Part shown: positions 1 through 12,600 of the stretch, piece after piece | How positions within the stretch are numbered: position 1 is the stretch's first letter | Layout: every line of letters begins with the position of its first letter | Source of the DNA: Ceratorhiza oryzae-sativae | Lineage: Eukaryota; Basidiomycota; Agaricomycetes; Cantharellales; Ceratobasidiaceae | Length of the DNA: 64,000 nucleotides | Direction: 5' to 3' | NCBI GenBank assembly: GCA_030998015.1 | Contig: JARWMV010000041.1 | Span: 62,001-126,000 of the forward strand | Notes under the pieces: generated by a model | Seen by the model: the letters and a program-made list of their open reading frames with translations, nothing else | The model's database searches: none | What the model was told of the DNA's origin: nothing | Made by a program: the position numbers and the translations under genes

Positions 1-1391
1 ATTTGATCCTTGTCTGGAGTCACGGGGAATTGACTGATACTAGGCGTCACCCGCAAGGATTCACGTAAAACAGCTGTAAAATCTTGAATTTGAACTGTTA
101 CGTTTCTCGTCTGGAGAATTGGCCCACCATTAATATACGTCAGCTTGCTCAGATGCTCCGATTTGATCGGCTCTTTGCCGAGCACCGCATCAACTTCATT
201 CCGAACCTTCGCATACACATCGGGGTTCCTCAAAATATGTGCCATTGCGAATGATAGCATGCCCGATGTCGTCTCGTGTCCCGCAATAAGGAATGTAAGC
301 ATTTGCGCCTTGACGTTTTCCTCGCTCAAGCCTTCACCTGTGGGAGAACACGATTTCGCATATAGACCCAGTTCACATTTGCAGACGTACCAGTTTGAGG
401 GTCTTTTCCAAGCAACATAGCGTTCAGCAGATCCTTCTTCTCCACTGGATGTTTCTTGCGGTCATTGACAATCTGGTCCGCCAGCTACGTTGTGCTTGGT
501 TAGCTGTACCGAAAAAGTATGAGGTACGACAATCTTCGTACCTCGTTCATAATATTTATGTCCGCCGCGTACTTGGCATTAGCCCCGTATGAAAACGATT
601 GAATAATACTCGGTCTACGACTACGCAAAAACGATGCTTTGAGAAAATCGCCCATTGCTTTGACGAAGGGCGGCTCGTCCGCCGTATAGAACGTATTTAG
701 ACGATAATTAAATGTGCATAGAGCACTGGACGGCGGAACGGTTAGGCAAGTCGTCTCGTGATGCTGGTATACTCACATGGTCTCGAACGCGAGTCGTGTA
801 AAGTCATCGGTTGGGTCAATCTGGTGTAGGGGACCAAAACGTTCCCATTTAAGAACGAGTTGTGAGATGACATCAAACATGTCATCGAACATGCCCTTGA
901 TAAACAAAGGTCCAAAAGCAGGCATCAAAATACGATCTGTCAATGCGACGTAAGAATTTTCGACATATCGTGGATACTGAAACGACTCACGGGCGATTCC
1001 CCAATTCCGCTCTCCGTGATATGCGGTAAACAGTCCATCGGACACTAGGTTGCGAACTTCGGTCAAGGGGCCATCGACCGCCTTATGGAAACGCTTCTCG
1101 TCGAGTACCTCCTGCGCGAGCGCAACACTCGAGATAGCAACGATCTCCTGGCCTGCACCTTTTTGAGATTACTAGTTATAATGTAAAGAACGAGAACGGA
1201 CCCATGAGGTTCAAGCTATATATTTCTCCATATTGCTTGGCCATAAGAGTGAACGACTTGGAAGGAAGTTCGACTGTAGATCACCCATTAATTGTGTCCA
1301 ATGGCGCAGGTGCGAGAGTGAACGTACCGTCAATGGCTGTAACATTGCCTAGGAACGGAATGGAAGGCGGTCGGGGTATGGGGGTCGTCAT
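1..1391 (-). CDS. CYP505-type cytochrome P450 (likely P450/NADPH-P450 reductase fusion), 5' part
   Basis: Eight exons can be joined on the minus strand with consistent phases: 1391-1328, 1273-1202, 1152-991, 936-777, 725-542, 484-391, 337-128 and 73-1. The introns are 49-57 nt, GT-AG. The product starts MTTPIPRPPSIPFLGNV, the proline-rich entry typical of P450s, and contains DGLFTAYHGERNWGIA followed by RILMPAFGPL. The I-helix has the oxygen-activation motif AGHETTS, followed by LTYINAVLRESLRVTP, where ESLR is the K-helix ExxR. The YHGE/NWGIAH/LMPAFGP pattern is characteristic of the self-sufficient CYP505/P450BM3-like group, which hydroxylates fatty acids near the chain end and carries a fused reductase. 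About 340 residues lie in the window; the haem-binding Cys region and any reductase domain would be left of base 1, so the fusion is inferred. No stop or frameshift was seen. Confidence 0.85.
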
Positions 1392-3724
1392 GTTTAGAGT
1401 GCTGAGTGATTCTCTTGAATCGATTGGAGAATGTGTTGAGGAAATAATGACAAGATGGATACTTTTATACTGTCCCAACTGTGGTTCGCAGACCAGAGGT
1501 TAGATACGCGTCGAATGCTGCCGTCATACTATTCTCGCAACAACCGCGGCCCCGCGTAACCAGACGTGCAGCCTCCGATGTACTCCGCAACATATGTCGT
1601 GTACAGCGCGGTTGTTTGCCTCTCGTGCCCGAGCCCGAACCCAACAGACAGAGCTAGAACACGTCATCCTACGACATTCACATGCCTCGATCGCCAGTCG
1701 AACAGTTCGGCACCGAGTTAATGCCGCTGCTGAAATTTTGGGAAGAATATACATTATATAAACTTCAGGGACTGCTCGGTGACAATTCAAACCGGGAGAC
1801 CGGTCCACTGATTAATCCCAAACTGCCCAAGGAAAAGATGCAAGACCCGCTTGGGTCTCGGAACCGGGTCCGGCTGTGTTAGGCTTCCCAAACGGATTCA
1901 TAGTACTTTTAATGTGCGCATTTGCAGATAGGGGAGAGACGACAGGGCGCAGGTGGTGGCTATAACATTGTGGGAGTGGGCTAAAACCGGACAGCCGTCT
2001 GGCCAGGTGCCCGGGTAGAAGACAGGCTCAGGTTAGAGACCGGCCCGACCCCTAAGGGGAGCACCGGTAGAGTTCCCTCGGGGAGGAAACAAACGACAGA
2101 AAAGACAGAGATTATGATATGACTACACAACAAAACTCCAAGCTAGTGACAAAATAGCTTAGAAAGCGCATACATACAGGCCAAGGCTGGGTAAGTCAAA
2201 TCCAGCACAAGATTATCCGTTCTCGGGGGGATGCCGCTCACGGTGGTCCCACCCGCAAGGTGAAAACAAACCGAAGAACAGGTTGTGAGGACGAAAAAAA
2301 CAAGTCAACAGAAGGAGTTTAAGGTGAATGCGCCCACGCGCGACGAGTGAGACTTCACAACAAGCAAGACTAAGCGAAACTCGGCGTCAACGTAAAATGA
2401 CACTGAGATCAAAGTCGAGCCCCGACGCGTGAGAGTGCGCCAACGCCAACACACATGAGGGACGCATTCGTAGATGCGTGTGAGTACAGCGCCCGCCGCA
2501 ACGCACTGGTGATACCGTGAGGTCATGGACGCTGTCCGAGCACCCAGGCAAATCTGGCTTACTGCTCTCGAGTGCTGTTGTACGCCGGCGTATCGCACCT
2601 TGATGGCATTCGACGTAGCCGCGCTGACGCAAGTCCTCCCGGTAGGCTGGGCTCGAAGAACCCGGGCGCTGGCCGGGTCTGACCGGCCGCGGTCGCCCTT
2701 GCGTAGTGTGACGGAGATCTTGTGCTCGGGATTCTTCTATTTTAGTACCACGAAGCTGACTCTCCATCTAGTCCTCCCAACCCGCGTATTCATCATGTTT
2801 AGTTCACTCTTGGTGTTCTTGTCCTAGTATCGTCACCATTCGGCTCAGAACCCTTCCGTTCAGCCGCTCTATAGTTTTGAATATCACTCTAGCCACTCCT
2901 CGTCCCACCAGTTCTGGTTCTCGCTTCTCATCTACTGACCTCTTGTCACTCGATATCCTTTTTGCCGCTATATCGCTGGAAAAATATCTCATCGTTCGAA
3001 TGCCGGCACGAGCGGGGTATAGTTTCAAGACCGCAATGGCATAGGTAGACCAGGACAAGTTCAACAGCCATTGTTTTGCCTGAGGATGGAGTAAATGACA
3101 ACAGGAGGTGCTAGTGAATAATTGCCAAAATTCTGGAGTATGGCGTTGTTACGGAAAACGAAAATGCATATCCGAGGCCCAGCTAGGGGAAAATCGGTTC
3201 GATTGATTGAGAGGTAGGTCTTCGTTTCACACAGGGTTGGCGGAGGACACTGAATTTGCAACTGATTTACCCCGCATGACGTTTGACGGGCGCATCGCGG
3301 ATTGATCTCTCTAGGCCTAATCAAATCCAACACCGATCACAGGCACGCCCAACCACCATAACCTGAGCGACCAACAGCATCCATACAATCCATCGTGCGT
3401 GTCTGGCCTGTCTCGAAAGTCCTGTCTGGCAAAAAATGTACTGGCGAGGTGTCTACGTGGATGACGGAAAATGTGGCGAGATAGAGTTGGTTGCGCGGTG
3501 GTGAGTGGATTTCTTGTGTGGTTCGAAATAGACTGAGATATTAGGACCGTAGTGTGGCCTATACTAGTGCTTGCCGAGGCATGTGAACTCAGGTGGCTAT
3601 GCTCATCACGTCGGCGACCCTAGCCGTGTGGCAAGAACGCGTCGAAGTCTTCCATCGCTATCGGCCACGTCGAAAAATAACTATATCATCGACTCAGCCG
3701 TCTTCTCTCCTGGCCACGACCATC
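1392..3724. other. Intergenic region between divergent P450 and ligase genes
   Basis: No recognisable gene. Scattered ORFs below about 130 codons have no family features, and the longest (minus strand, about 2387-2767) is Arg/Ser-rich and looks non-coding. The stretch around 1920-2300 is purine- and GC-rich and could be decayed repeat DNA. It must hold the promoters of the divergently transcribed P450 and acyl-CoA ligase, but no clear TATA box was picked out. Confidence 0.5.
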
Positions 3725-5868
3725 ATGCACTCTGTCCGCATCTACAAGTCTCAGTACCCGGACTATGTGATTCCACGTCAGTCTGTATTCTCAAAGTTGT
3801 TTCCCAAGGAACCTTGCTTTGACGAGCTGCTACCTGCTTTTATCGATGGTGTCACCGGTCGGACGCTTTCGAGACGGGACGTCAAGGAATATTCACTACG
3901 GTTCGCGCATGGTTTGCGGAATGTGTTAGGAACGAAACGCGGGGACACGGTGATGATCTTTAGGTATGTGCTATGGTTTCTACACCAACATTCTCGGAAA
4001 TGACAGTTGCAAATAGCCCAAACTCACTCTTTTGGCCTATCGCAATGCTGGGATGTGTAGCTGCTGGTCTCAAATGTTCGCCCGCCAACGCGGCGTACAC
4101 TCCTCCGGAACTCGCACATCAGATATCCGACTCGGGCTCAGGATACATTTTGGTTCACCCCGCCCTCATCCAGACCGCATTGAAGGCGCTTGAGGTATTG
4201 GAGGTTTCTCCGCGAGAGGCCCAGAAGCGTGTGAGTAACGTTTGATCAGAGTCGGACTCGATGATTGACAAACGATGACTCATTAGGTGGTGATAATGAA
4301 TTTTGGAGAAGCTCCTCCAAAAGGCGCCGAGAGTCTCCACCAAGTTGATTCCATCTTGCAGAGCGGACGTCTTCAGGAGGAAGAAAGCTTTGATGGCGAT
4401 TTATCCGACGAGACGGTTTACTTGTGCTACAGTTCTGGAACTACTGGTCTCAGCAAGGGCGTCGAAGTCAGTCTTTATTATTCCAATTGTAAAAGCTCGG
4501 GTATGAACAAACTCTAGACCTCGCACCACAACACCAATGCCGTTATCACTATGGCTCGAGCGGCATTTCCCGAGATGATCCAAGGAAGAGACGTGCTTCT
4601 TGGAGTTTTACCTTTGTTCCATTCTTACGGTGGAATGCACCTCGTCCAATATCCTGTCAGTTCCAATTCTCAACTAGCTTATTATTTCCTGACCTTTTCC
4701 CTCACCCAGCTTACGCTTGCCGTACCCGTCGTCATCCTGCCAGCATTCAACCCCGAAGCCTTTTGCGCCTCGATCCAAAAATACAAAATCACCGGCGCGC
4801 TCGTCGTCCCGCCCATGCTCGTCGTCCTAGCCTCTCACCCCGTCGTCGACAAGTACGACTTTTCCTCTCTTCGATTCCTGTTTTGCGGAGCAGCTCCGCT
4901 TCGAGCCGAGCTTATCGCGAGTGTGCAAAAACGACTGCGAACGCGTGGAGCAGACGTGCCGATCCCCCAAGGGTGTGGTCTGACGGAGATGAGCCCGACG
5001 ATCATGTTGACACCGCTCAGTCGTGCAAATGAGAAGATCGGGTCTGCCGGTGAGCTTATACCAAATTTGGAGGCGAGGCTGGTAGGCGAGGATGGGTTGG
5101 ACGTGAAAGAGGGTGATCCCGGAGAACTGTGGCTGAGAGGACCGTCGGTTATGAAGTAAGTTTATTGTTTATTGGCGTTAGTTCGTGGGCTGATGAGCTG
5201 GGTTTAGGGGCTACCTAAACAATCCGACTGCAACAAAAAATACCATTACCTCTGACGGATGGTTCAAGACGGGGGATATCGTACTTCGCGACCAGGATGG
5301 CTTCTACACGATTATTGACCGCATAAAAGAGCTTATCAAGTACAAGGGGTCCCAGGGTGAGAATCCGCAAAGTAACGGCCTAACATTATGCACACTGAGA
5401 CAACTCTCCCAGTCCCTCCGGCCGATTTAGAAAATGTTCTGCTCGAACATCCTGATATTATAGACGCTGGAGTTATTGGTATCGAGTCTATCGAGCAGGC
5501 TACAGAACTTCCGAGGCGAGTAGGATTCCGTTCCGTGCGAATCGAAACGAGACTCATTATGCTCCCGCGATTAGAGCGTATGTCGTCCATCGCGCCGGAC
5601 ACAACCATTCAAATCGGTGTCTGAACGAAAGACCTTTGAAGAAGGTGTTCAAGCATGGATTCGGAGCAGGGTAGCGAAGCACAAGTATCTTAGAGGAGGT
5701 GAGTTGTCTCATTCAACTACAGCAATCTTCCTGAACTCCTCGGGTTCATTAGGGGTATGCGTGATCGAATCTATTCCGAAAAGTCCGTCTGGTAAGATTC
5801 TGAGGAGACAACTTCGAGAATTGGCCAAGCAAGAGGGAACACACACTGTCGCAAAATCTAGACTATAA
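3725..5868 (+). CDS. Acyl-CoA / 4-coumarate-CoA ligase-like adenylate-forming enzyme, PTS1
   Basis: ANL-superfamily enzyme that would activate a carboxylic acid with ATP and CoA. Start [14 protein letters not shown] is chosen because 4CL-like fungal ligases begin this way. Exons: 3725-3963, 4017-4230, 4287-4466, 4518-4655, 4710-5155, 5208 to about 5356, about 5416-5515, 5575-5698 and 5753-5868. Motifs in order: P-loop [44 protein letters not shown], hinge [18 protein letters not shown], and the catalytic-lysine motif [11 protein letters not shown]. The protein ends in Ser-Arg-Leu, a peroxisomal type 1 targeting signal. Oddity: after intron 5516-5574 the conserved AYVVHR block reads in frame only with a GC-AG splice, and the reading frame must then shift by one base near 5600-5617 to reach the conserved [17 protein letters not shown] block. 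This is either an assembly indel or an inactivating mutation. The acid substrate cannot be told from the sequence. Confidence 0.85.
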
Positions 5869-6372
5869 CTGCGTAGAAGCTCGATTCATGTACGATGTTG
5901 ATCATATTGAAGGTGTGAATCTAGTCGATTATGGCGCTAGCGTGAGTTGTAGCCCTGTTTGGGATCGCTCAAACGGGTGGCATGCAGTGTGGCGCTTGTT
6001 CGACTTCGTCTCATCACGTGCTCGCAGAAGACTTGCGCTTGGGCGTCATTCGCTACTCCGCTCGTCCTCTCACTCGCGTTGGCGATTCTCCTGCCATATC
6101 TCTTGTTCATCAGTTTGGCCGCCCAACCCACGAATTCGCCTGTGTTCGATGCTCCAGATCTCGGCTGACAGGGTTCGCATGTTCACCGTCATGGCCCACA
6201 GCATACGTACCCGAGATTCGTTCGCACATGTACATTTTGAACTCACTGGCCTCCCCCGGTTTACCGTTCTTGAGGCATTCTCGGCCCTGGAGGTAAAGCA
6301 CGTGGTCCAGACGCTTACGTGATGGAGATTCCCAACGAACCCCTCCATGCCGCTTGAACCTCAACCTCGACC
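5869..6372. other. Spacer between ligase and aminotransferase genes
   Basis: About 500 bases without a supportable gene. One short plus-strand frame near 5990-6168 encodes a hydrophobic segment (SLALAILLPYLLFISLAA) that could pass for a membrane helix, but it has no good ATG and I do not call it. The spacer carries the ligase 3' end and the aminotransferase promoter. Confidence 0.4.
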
Positions 6373-7924
6373 ATGGCTGGAAACCTGGATGTCGAAAGAT
6401 GCCGCGCAGCTTTTCCTGGATTAAAGGACAACTATTTGTTTGCCGATAATGCTGGAGGATCTCAAGTAAGTAGATCGATAATAACATACAAACAGATCAC
6501 AATGGGTTCACGCCTTCCGACAGTGCTTGAAATCGGTGGTTGATAAGATGTCCGATTATCTACTATATACCAACGTACAACTTGGTAAGAACCCCTCGCA
6601 CTCAAACATATTTCAGCGTATTGGAATACACTCAATCAGGCGCGGATTATTCCGCCTCGGTGACCTCCACTAAGCGTGCGGATGAAGGGTTTGCCACTAC
6701 AGCCAAACTCTTCAACGCACGATCGCCTTCAGAAGTAACGCTGGGAAACTCGTCAACCAACCTGACTGAAACCTTGGCTCGAGCGATGGAGCCGATCGTC
6801 AACGACGGGGATGAGATCGTTGTTTCTGACGCAGATCATGAAGGTGTGTCTACCGATGATTCTTCCTAGCATTAGCGTAACTGGGTATGATCTAGCGAAT
6901 GTTGGCTCCTGGGTCCGCCTGGCAGAACGGAAAGGCCTCAAGCTGCATCATTGGATCCCGAAACCCGCCTCGGGATCCAAGAATCCTTATAGCGTCTCGC
7001 TCCAACTCGAGGACCTCATTCCACTGCTCAACTCGAATACTCGACTGGTGGCATTTACGGCGTGCTCGAATATACTTGGTGAACTTGTGGACGTTGAAGG
7101 AATCACCAAGGTTATTCGAGAGCATACCCGCAGTGAAAGTAACCCTCGGGGGGCCGAAGTGTGCATCGATTGTGTAGCATATGCGCCTCATCGTCGGATA
7201 GATGCACAAAAATGGGATGTCGACTATATCTTCTTCTCGTACTACAAGGTATGGCTTTGTTGTACCATCTTGAGATCGATTTTATAACGTGCGACTAGGT
7301 ATATGGTGCTCACTCAGCCGCTCTGTACACCCGAGCCGAGTCTCACCACAAACTGAAGTCGCTCGCGCACTATTTTCTTCCCGTGCACGAAGGCTCAGCA
7401 TACAAGCTCCATCCTGGTGGGCCGGGCTATGAAAGAAGCTATTCGGTGACTGCCGTCCTCGAGTACCTCCAGTCTATTGGAAATGGCGATCTTGAGAATA
7501 CGTTCTCTCGCATTGCAGATCACGAAGCTGCTCTCATGCGCCCACTCATGGATTGCCTGCTCTCGACAGAAATGCAGAAGAGGGGTGTGAGAGTACTAGG
7601 ACCAGAGACGGCCGATCCCAAGATCCGTGCTCCGACCATCAGCTTTGTCGTTCAAGGGGACAACCCAATCCGAAGCCCGGACGTGGTCAAACAGTTCGAT
7701 GTTCTGGGAGACGTGAGTGTATGCGTGAAATTCCTGTTTCTTTGTGAGCCTGATGGCATCGTATAGGTTGGTATCCGCTTCGGTCACTTTTACGCGCACC
7801 GGCTGTTTGTTCGTCTCGGGCTCAATCCGGATGATGGTGCGGTGCGAATCTCGTTAGTGCACTATAATACTGTGGCCGAGGCGGAACGTTTGGCAAACCG
7901 CCTCAGGGAGGTCTTGTTGGGATG
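6373..7924 (+). CDS. Class V PLP-dependent aminotransferase, cysteine-desulfurase-like
   Basis: Six exons (6373-6465, 6524-6584, 6640-6843, 6896-7248, 7299-7712, 7767-7924) join cleanly without a frameshift. The start MAGNLDVERC sits in a good context (ccATGg). Landmarks in order: FPGLKDNYLFADNAGGSQ (substrate-entry region), TLGNSSTNLTETLARA, VVSDADHE, VCIDCVAYAPHRRID (Asp that contacts the PLP pyridine ring), FFSYYKVYGAHSAALYTR (the Lys is the likely Schiff-base residue), KLHPGGPGYE and DVGIRFGHFYAHRL near the C-terminus. The family includes cysteine desulfurases, selenocysteine lyases and kynureninase-like enzymes. Eukaryotic members of this sub-type have no firmly known substrate, so sulfur transfer is only one possibility. 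No mitochondrial presequence is obvious. It lies 0.5 kb downstream of the acyl-CoA ligase in the same direction. Confidence 0.87.
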
Positions 7925-9657
7925 AATGACACATGAAGTATGCTACAGCATCATCGGAGAACTATTCTCAGCTGTCGGTTTCTCACGTACCCACCTCTCT
8001 AGTACTACTCCCTACTCCCGTCCCGTTATCCTGTGTGAAAAATAAAAACGAGATCCTTGGGGCAATTTTTTTTTGTCAATATGTAAATCGCTCAAGGGAT
8101 ACGCATCGTGTTCGCATAAAGACATGACCCAGCAACTGCGGAAAATAGTCGATTGATGAATGCATGAAACATAACGGGGCCAGACCTTGTAATCGCCAAC
8201 GATTCAAATGCGAATGGCCAGGATCAATAATCCAGAATGATTTGCCAGTCTACACTCAAACGGACTCCGAGCCAGAGGTCCTAGCTTGCAGCCGGGCGTT
8301 TGACGTATGCTGACCAATCAGACTACACAGTTGAGGTTTCAACCTGACCATACCCCGTCCTTTAAAGCAAAGAACTATCCGTTCAAATTATACAATGAAA
8401 TTCCTAGCTTTTTCATACTCGAAATAATTCTGCGGGTTCAGCAGTTCATAATAAAGCACCATCGTATAGGAATCAGTCACAAAATATCCGAGGCGGGTTC
8501 AAATACGGGTGCTTTGCCCACTTCAAGTGTCGGAGACGTTGGTTTTCCGATGAGAAAGCCCTGGGCGTAGGTGATTTACGTGCTTTGTTGGAAATCAATC
8601 GACAGGGGAAAGGCTTGACTTGGCTAGGCTCGAGGATAGCTCATACCTGGATTTGAAGCTATAACAGTAAACGGTCTACCAGCATAGTAGCTGAGGGCTG
8701 GAGTGTTCTCGCAGAGGCATCAGAGTGATGTCCTCAGGCTGTATTCAATGGCGTGTTTATGTCAATTTGCGCAGAACGATTAAACGCCAAAGGCCGGTAC
8801 TTGGCGACCAGGATACTAACACAAATCGAGTACGCTTGGTGAGTCTCATATGCGAGCGTAGCGCAGTAGAATGGTCTATTCATTCTGAGAAACATTATCT
8901 TCTCTCGTAGCCTACATCGTATCTCCCTCCGTTTGATCTTGAAAATTCCTCTTCACGACCCAAAGCTGGATAACTCTATGCGCGCTGGTTGCTCCGCCAG
9001 CGCACACGCTGTTATTAAAGGATTTGGCCGTTGATAAACACAACACTGTCTCACTCCAACTTCCGATGGTGGGGTCTTCATTCGGCCCAAATGCACCTAC
9101 CAACTTGAAGAGTGGATATCCTGGCGTTCTTTGGTGAATCTGCCGTCTTACGGATATGGCCTACCGAATTATTTATTCCTGCTGGCCATGCATTTCTCTG
9201 TTTCTCTGCTTGTTGTGATACGCTGGGCTTAGCGAGGTGGCTGGCGCAAATTTCGTGACGTTCCAGTAAATCACGATTTGTAAAATCAAATAGCTCTACG
9301 TGAAATCACGGTTTCGTATAATCCTAAGCTATTCGTTCGTTCACCAGCGGACGCAATCCGTTTCACGTTTATTATTATCAACAGTGCAGAGCGCAAACCG
9401 CGAAATATCTATGTTCTAAAACTCGTAGATCCGCATTCTGCACTACTCATCCAACTCTCTAAATCTTTGAAGGATGGCTTGCCGGAAAATATGCTGGCTG
9501 CGAGAATGCAACGTTTTGCCACTCGGTGCTGTCACCTGCCCATTGGGCCTTTTGAATTGCCGGACCATCCTGAATTGGCTTTGGTGGCGGTGCCTCACGT
9601 CCTGTTTTTGATCACCACAACCTGACTGAATCTCGACATCTACGGGCCATTTTTACT
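7925..9657. other. Intergenic region upstream of the giant DUF3638 gene
   Basis: No gene recognised. ORFs are short and without family features. Near 9270-9320 a short motif (AAATCACG followed by A/G and TTT) occurs twice about 35 bases apart, which may be a chance repeat or a promoter element. The last few hundred bases must contain the promoter of the gene starting at 9658. Confidence 0.4.
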
Positions 9658-12600
9658 ATGGATAACCCCGCCATAGACAACGAAATACTATCACAAGCTG
9701 TCTATCATGTGTTTTTACCCCCCAAGCTACCCCAAAAGGCTCCAAGCGACGAGGTCGAGCGCCTAATTGATGAGTGCTTGGCCGAACTGGTCCAGCAAGC
9801 TGCCGAACAGTATCGCAATATTACCGATATTCACTCAGATCAATGGCTTCGGATGTCAAGCATGCTTTCAAATCTCGCACGCCATAGGTCGATCACTATC
9901 GATAAGCATACATTAGCGGAGGATTTAATGAATATGGCCCCTGAAGGTGAGATGTTTGCCAGTCTGGACTGCTTAAAGGCTAACAAAATGACCCAAGACG
10001 TCCTACCCATTCATATCCGAGAACAGAATGCCGTTGTCGTCGTTCGCAAATCGCTCACGGCCACGGTATTCGAAATTTTCGAAGCACAAGCCCCGAATCA
10101 TGCCGTCATGTCCACCACTGGTAAACTTGTTCGTCACTTCCCGGGACCAGCCATTAAAGTACCCAATACGACGGCCAATGAACCTGCCTTCAATTCAGAA
10201 ATCTCTAATTTTTTGGTTCAATGAGCGAGACGCCCTTGGACAACTCTATGGCAAAAACCAAGAAGGCTGGGTCCAAGGTCCATGAAGAGAGGGACGTAGC
10301 GGACCCCCACTACATTACTCAACTATTCACTGGGATCCTGCGTGGATTTGGTGACGAGATAGAGCCCCGCCGTGTCATCAAACGGATCGCTGATGAAGTC
10401 TTGTGGCATGACGCCCGTCGGCCGTGGCGTCGGTCCCCTATTTGGCTCATCATTCGGGTCATACTTCAAACGTCAGTTGATTCAGCCGTCGAATATAAAC
10501 ATTTTATGGTCTACCTCCATGCCTATATACTCAACCTTTGTTGCAACGATTTCTTCTCAAGCGATCTCTTGGCGACGATGCGAACCAAAATGGCCCGCCG
10601 CTTACTCAAGGTTCAGGAATCGGCGTCCGACTCTCTAATCAATGCCATCAAGGTTTTGAGCGACCGTGCCGAAGCCCTCCTACAGTGTCGCTGGACTGCA
10701 ATCCAGAACAATGTCCCTCGTTTTGGCCCGTTGAACCTGGGCGGAAGGCTCGATGTGACACACTCGCTACCCAACTCACGAGAGTACCTGAATAAGGTTC
10801 TGAAGGGACGAAAGGGGCTTTTTGAACCTCATGTTTTTGTACCGAGCCATGGTACCCGCCTCGACGGCTCTTCCGGGTTTGCTGAATTCGCCGACGGAGC
10901 CCTTACTCGCGCTTTTGAGGAGCATAGGCATATTGCACTCTTTGACTTTGAAAATGCTGTCAGCCTGCACCTTGAGGAATGGGTACAAAGCAACCTCGAG
11001 AGCGCTTCCACCTATGCCATCGTGGCTTCGTGTATTGGTCAATACATTGATGCCGCCATCTCTTGCTACACCCACGATATCACTGACTTATCAATAATGA
11101 TGCTGATCGTCATGGAGCTCTGGATGGCTTTGGACCAATCAATTACGTATCGCCACAGCCTGCTGCTAGAATACTCCCCCGACGTTCCTGAAATACTACT
11201 CGAACCTTTGCTCCTACGATCTTCTTTGCATCTCAAACGCGCAAACGTCATACAGAACTACCTCCGCCGTCGGCATCAAGACGCTAATCGAGGATCTATA
11301 TTTACCGAGAAACTTGACCCAAATTCATTCCCCGTCCAATTTTTCAACCAATCTTCGGACCTCCAAAACCTCAAACGTTCTATCGAGCAGGACGCCGATA
11401 GTAAGAGGGCTGAGAAGCTTCGAGAGCTGGAACGTCTAAATGACGAGCATAGTTGCCTTCTGGAAGAAGCCTCTGATATGGAATGCTCGTACCGTCCTGA
11501 TCAGAAGGGGGTTCTTCGTCACAAAGCAAAGAAATGCCAGAAATGCAAACTGAAACGCCAAGCTAACAACATGAATATTTCGGTTCACGAATGGCCTTTA
11601 CCGTCTGATCAATGCCAGGCAGAGGCTGCAGTGTTTGATCTTCAATGCCCCGAAGCGATAAAAATATGGCGAGATACAACCTACCGGATTCTTTGCGACC
11701 TTGGAGGCTCGATTCGACAGCCGCGCGTTAGTCCGCATTGCACAGTTGATACATACAGTGGCCTTCGCCAATGGGCCAAAAGCTTGAACCAGCGAATTAT
11801 TCTGGCCTCCTCGACTAAATCATTTCGACAAACGCATTATGCCGAGACAAAGATACCCTCAACCAAGAGTCAGGTCTGCGTTCAAAATGGGTTGAATCTA
11901 CGGCTTTTTGACTCATCCAAATCTACCTGGGCGTCTGGCTCATTCAACGATTCAAGCTTCTCGAAATACGGAACTTTTATCCTGTCCGATAGCAGTATCT
12001 ACCACTACCTCCAGGGTGCTCTTCAAGGAGTCGTTCATACATCCAACCAAATCCTTGCTAATCAATCGGACTGCCCTAAGGAGCTTTCGCTACATGAACA
12101 CTACGCGTTCGGCACACTTCGGAGCGGGCCTCGCCTCCAATGGATGAATATTGTGCGTGGCCTTGAGGAGAACGCCTTCACATTTAGGCGCGAAGAGGTC
12201 TATATGCTACATGCGCAAGCCGCGTGGCAAGTCGGAATGCTCTGCCAAGACGGACGTAAGCGGGACTGGCATACTGAGCTCGAATCTTCCGAGTTTTCCC
12301 GTCTCTTGTTACGTCAAGCTTCTCGAGTATTGGATCGCGTTCGGGCGAATTGGCTAGAAGGTACAACTGTACACATAATTGGTACGCTCTAACGATATGT
12401 TGCTCACATTTACATATCCTAACTCCATAACCAATAGTCGTTCTCGTTGCCCGCTTGCTCTCAGCCACAGCCGATATTGGTGTATTTCATGACGCATATA
12501 ATTTGCTTCGCGATGCCCGCGCTGTTACCTTCGCCTGGTTTGGTGAACTTTTGGTCGAACTCCAGAACGCCGAAGCTGAGTGTGAAATACTAGACTATCG

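Noticed and set aside
2305..2767. Two overlapping minus-strand frames of about 100-126 codons
   Set aside because: Composition is Arg/Ser/His-rich and unlike any domain; likely GC-rich non-coding DNA.
5959..6168. Small hydrophobic frame that could encode a membrane peptide
   Set aside because: No ATG start, no splice context and no recognised homologue; kept only as a note in the spacer entry.
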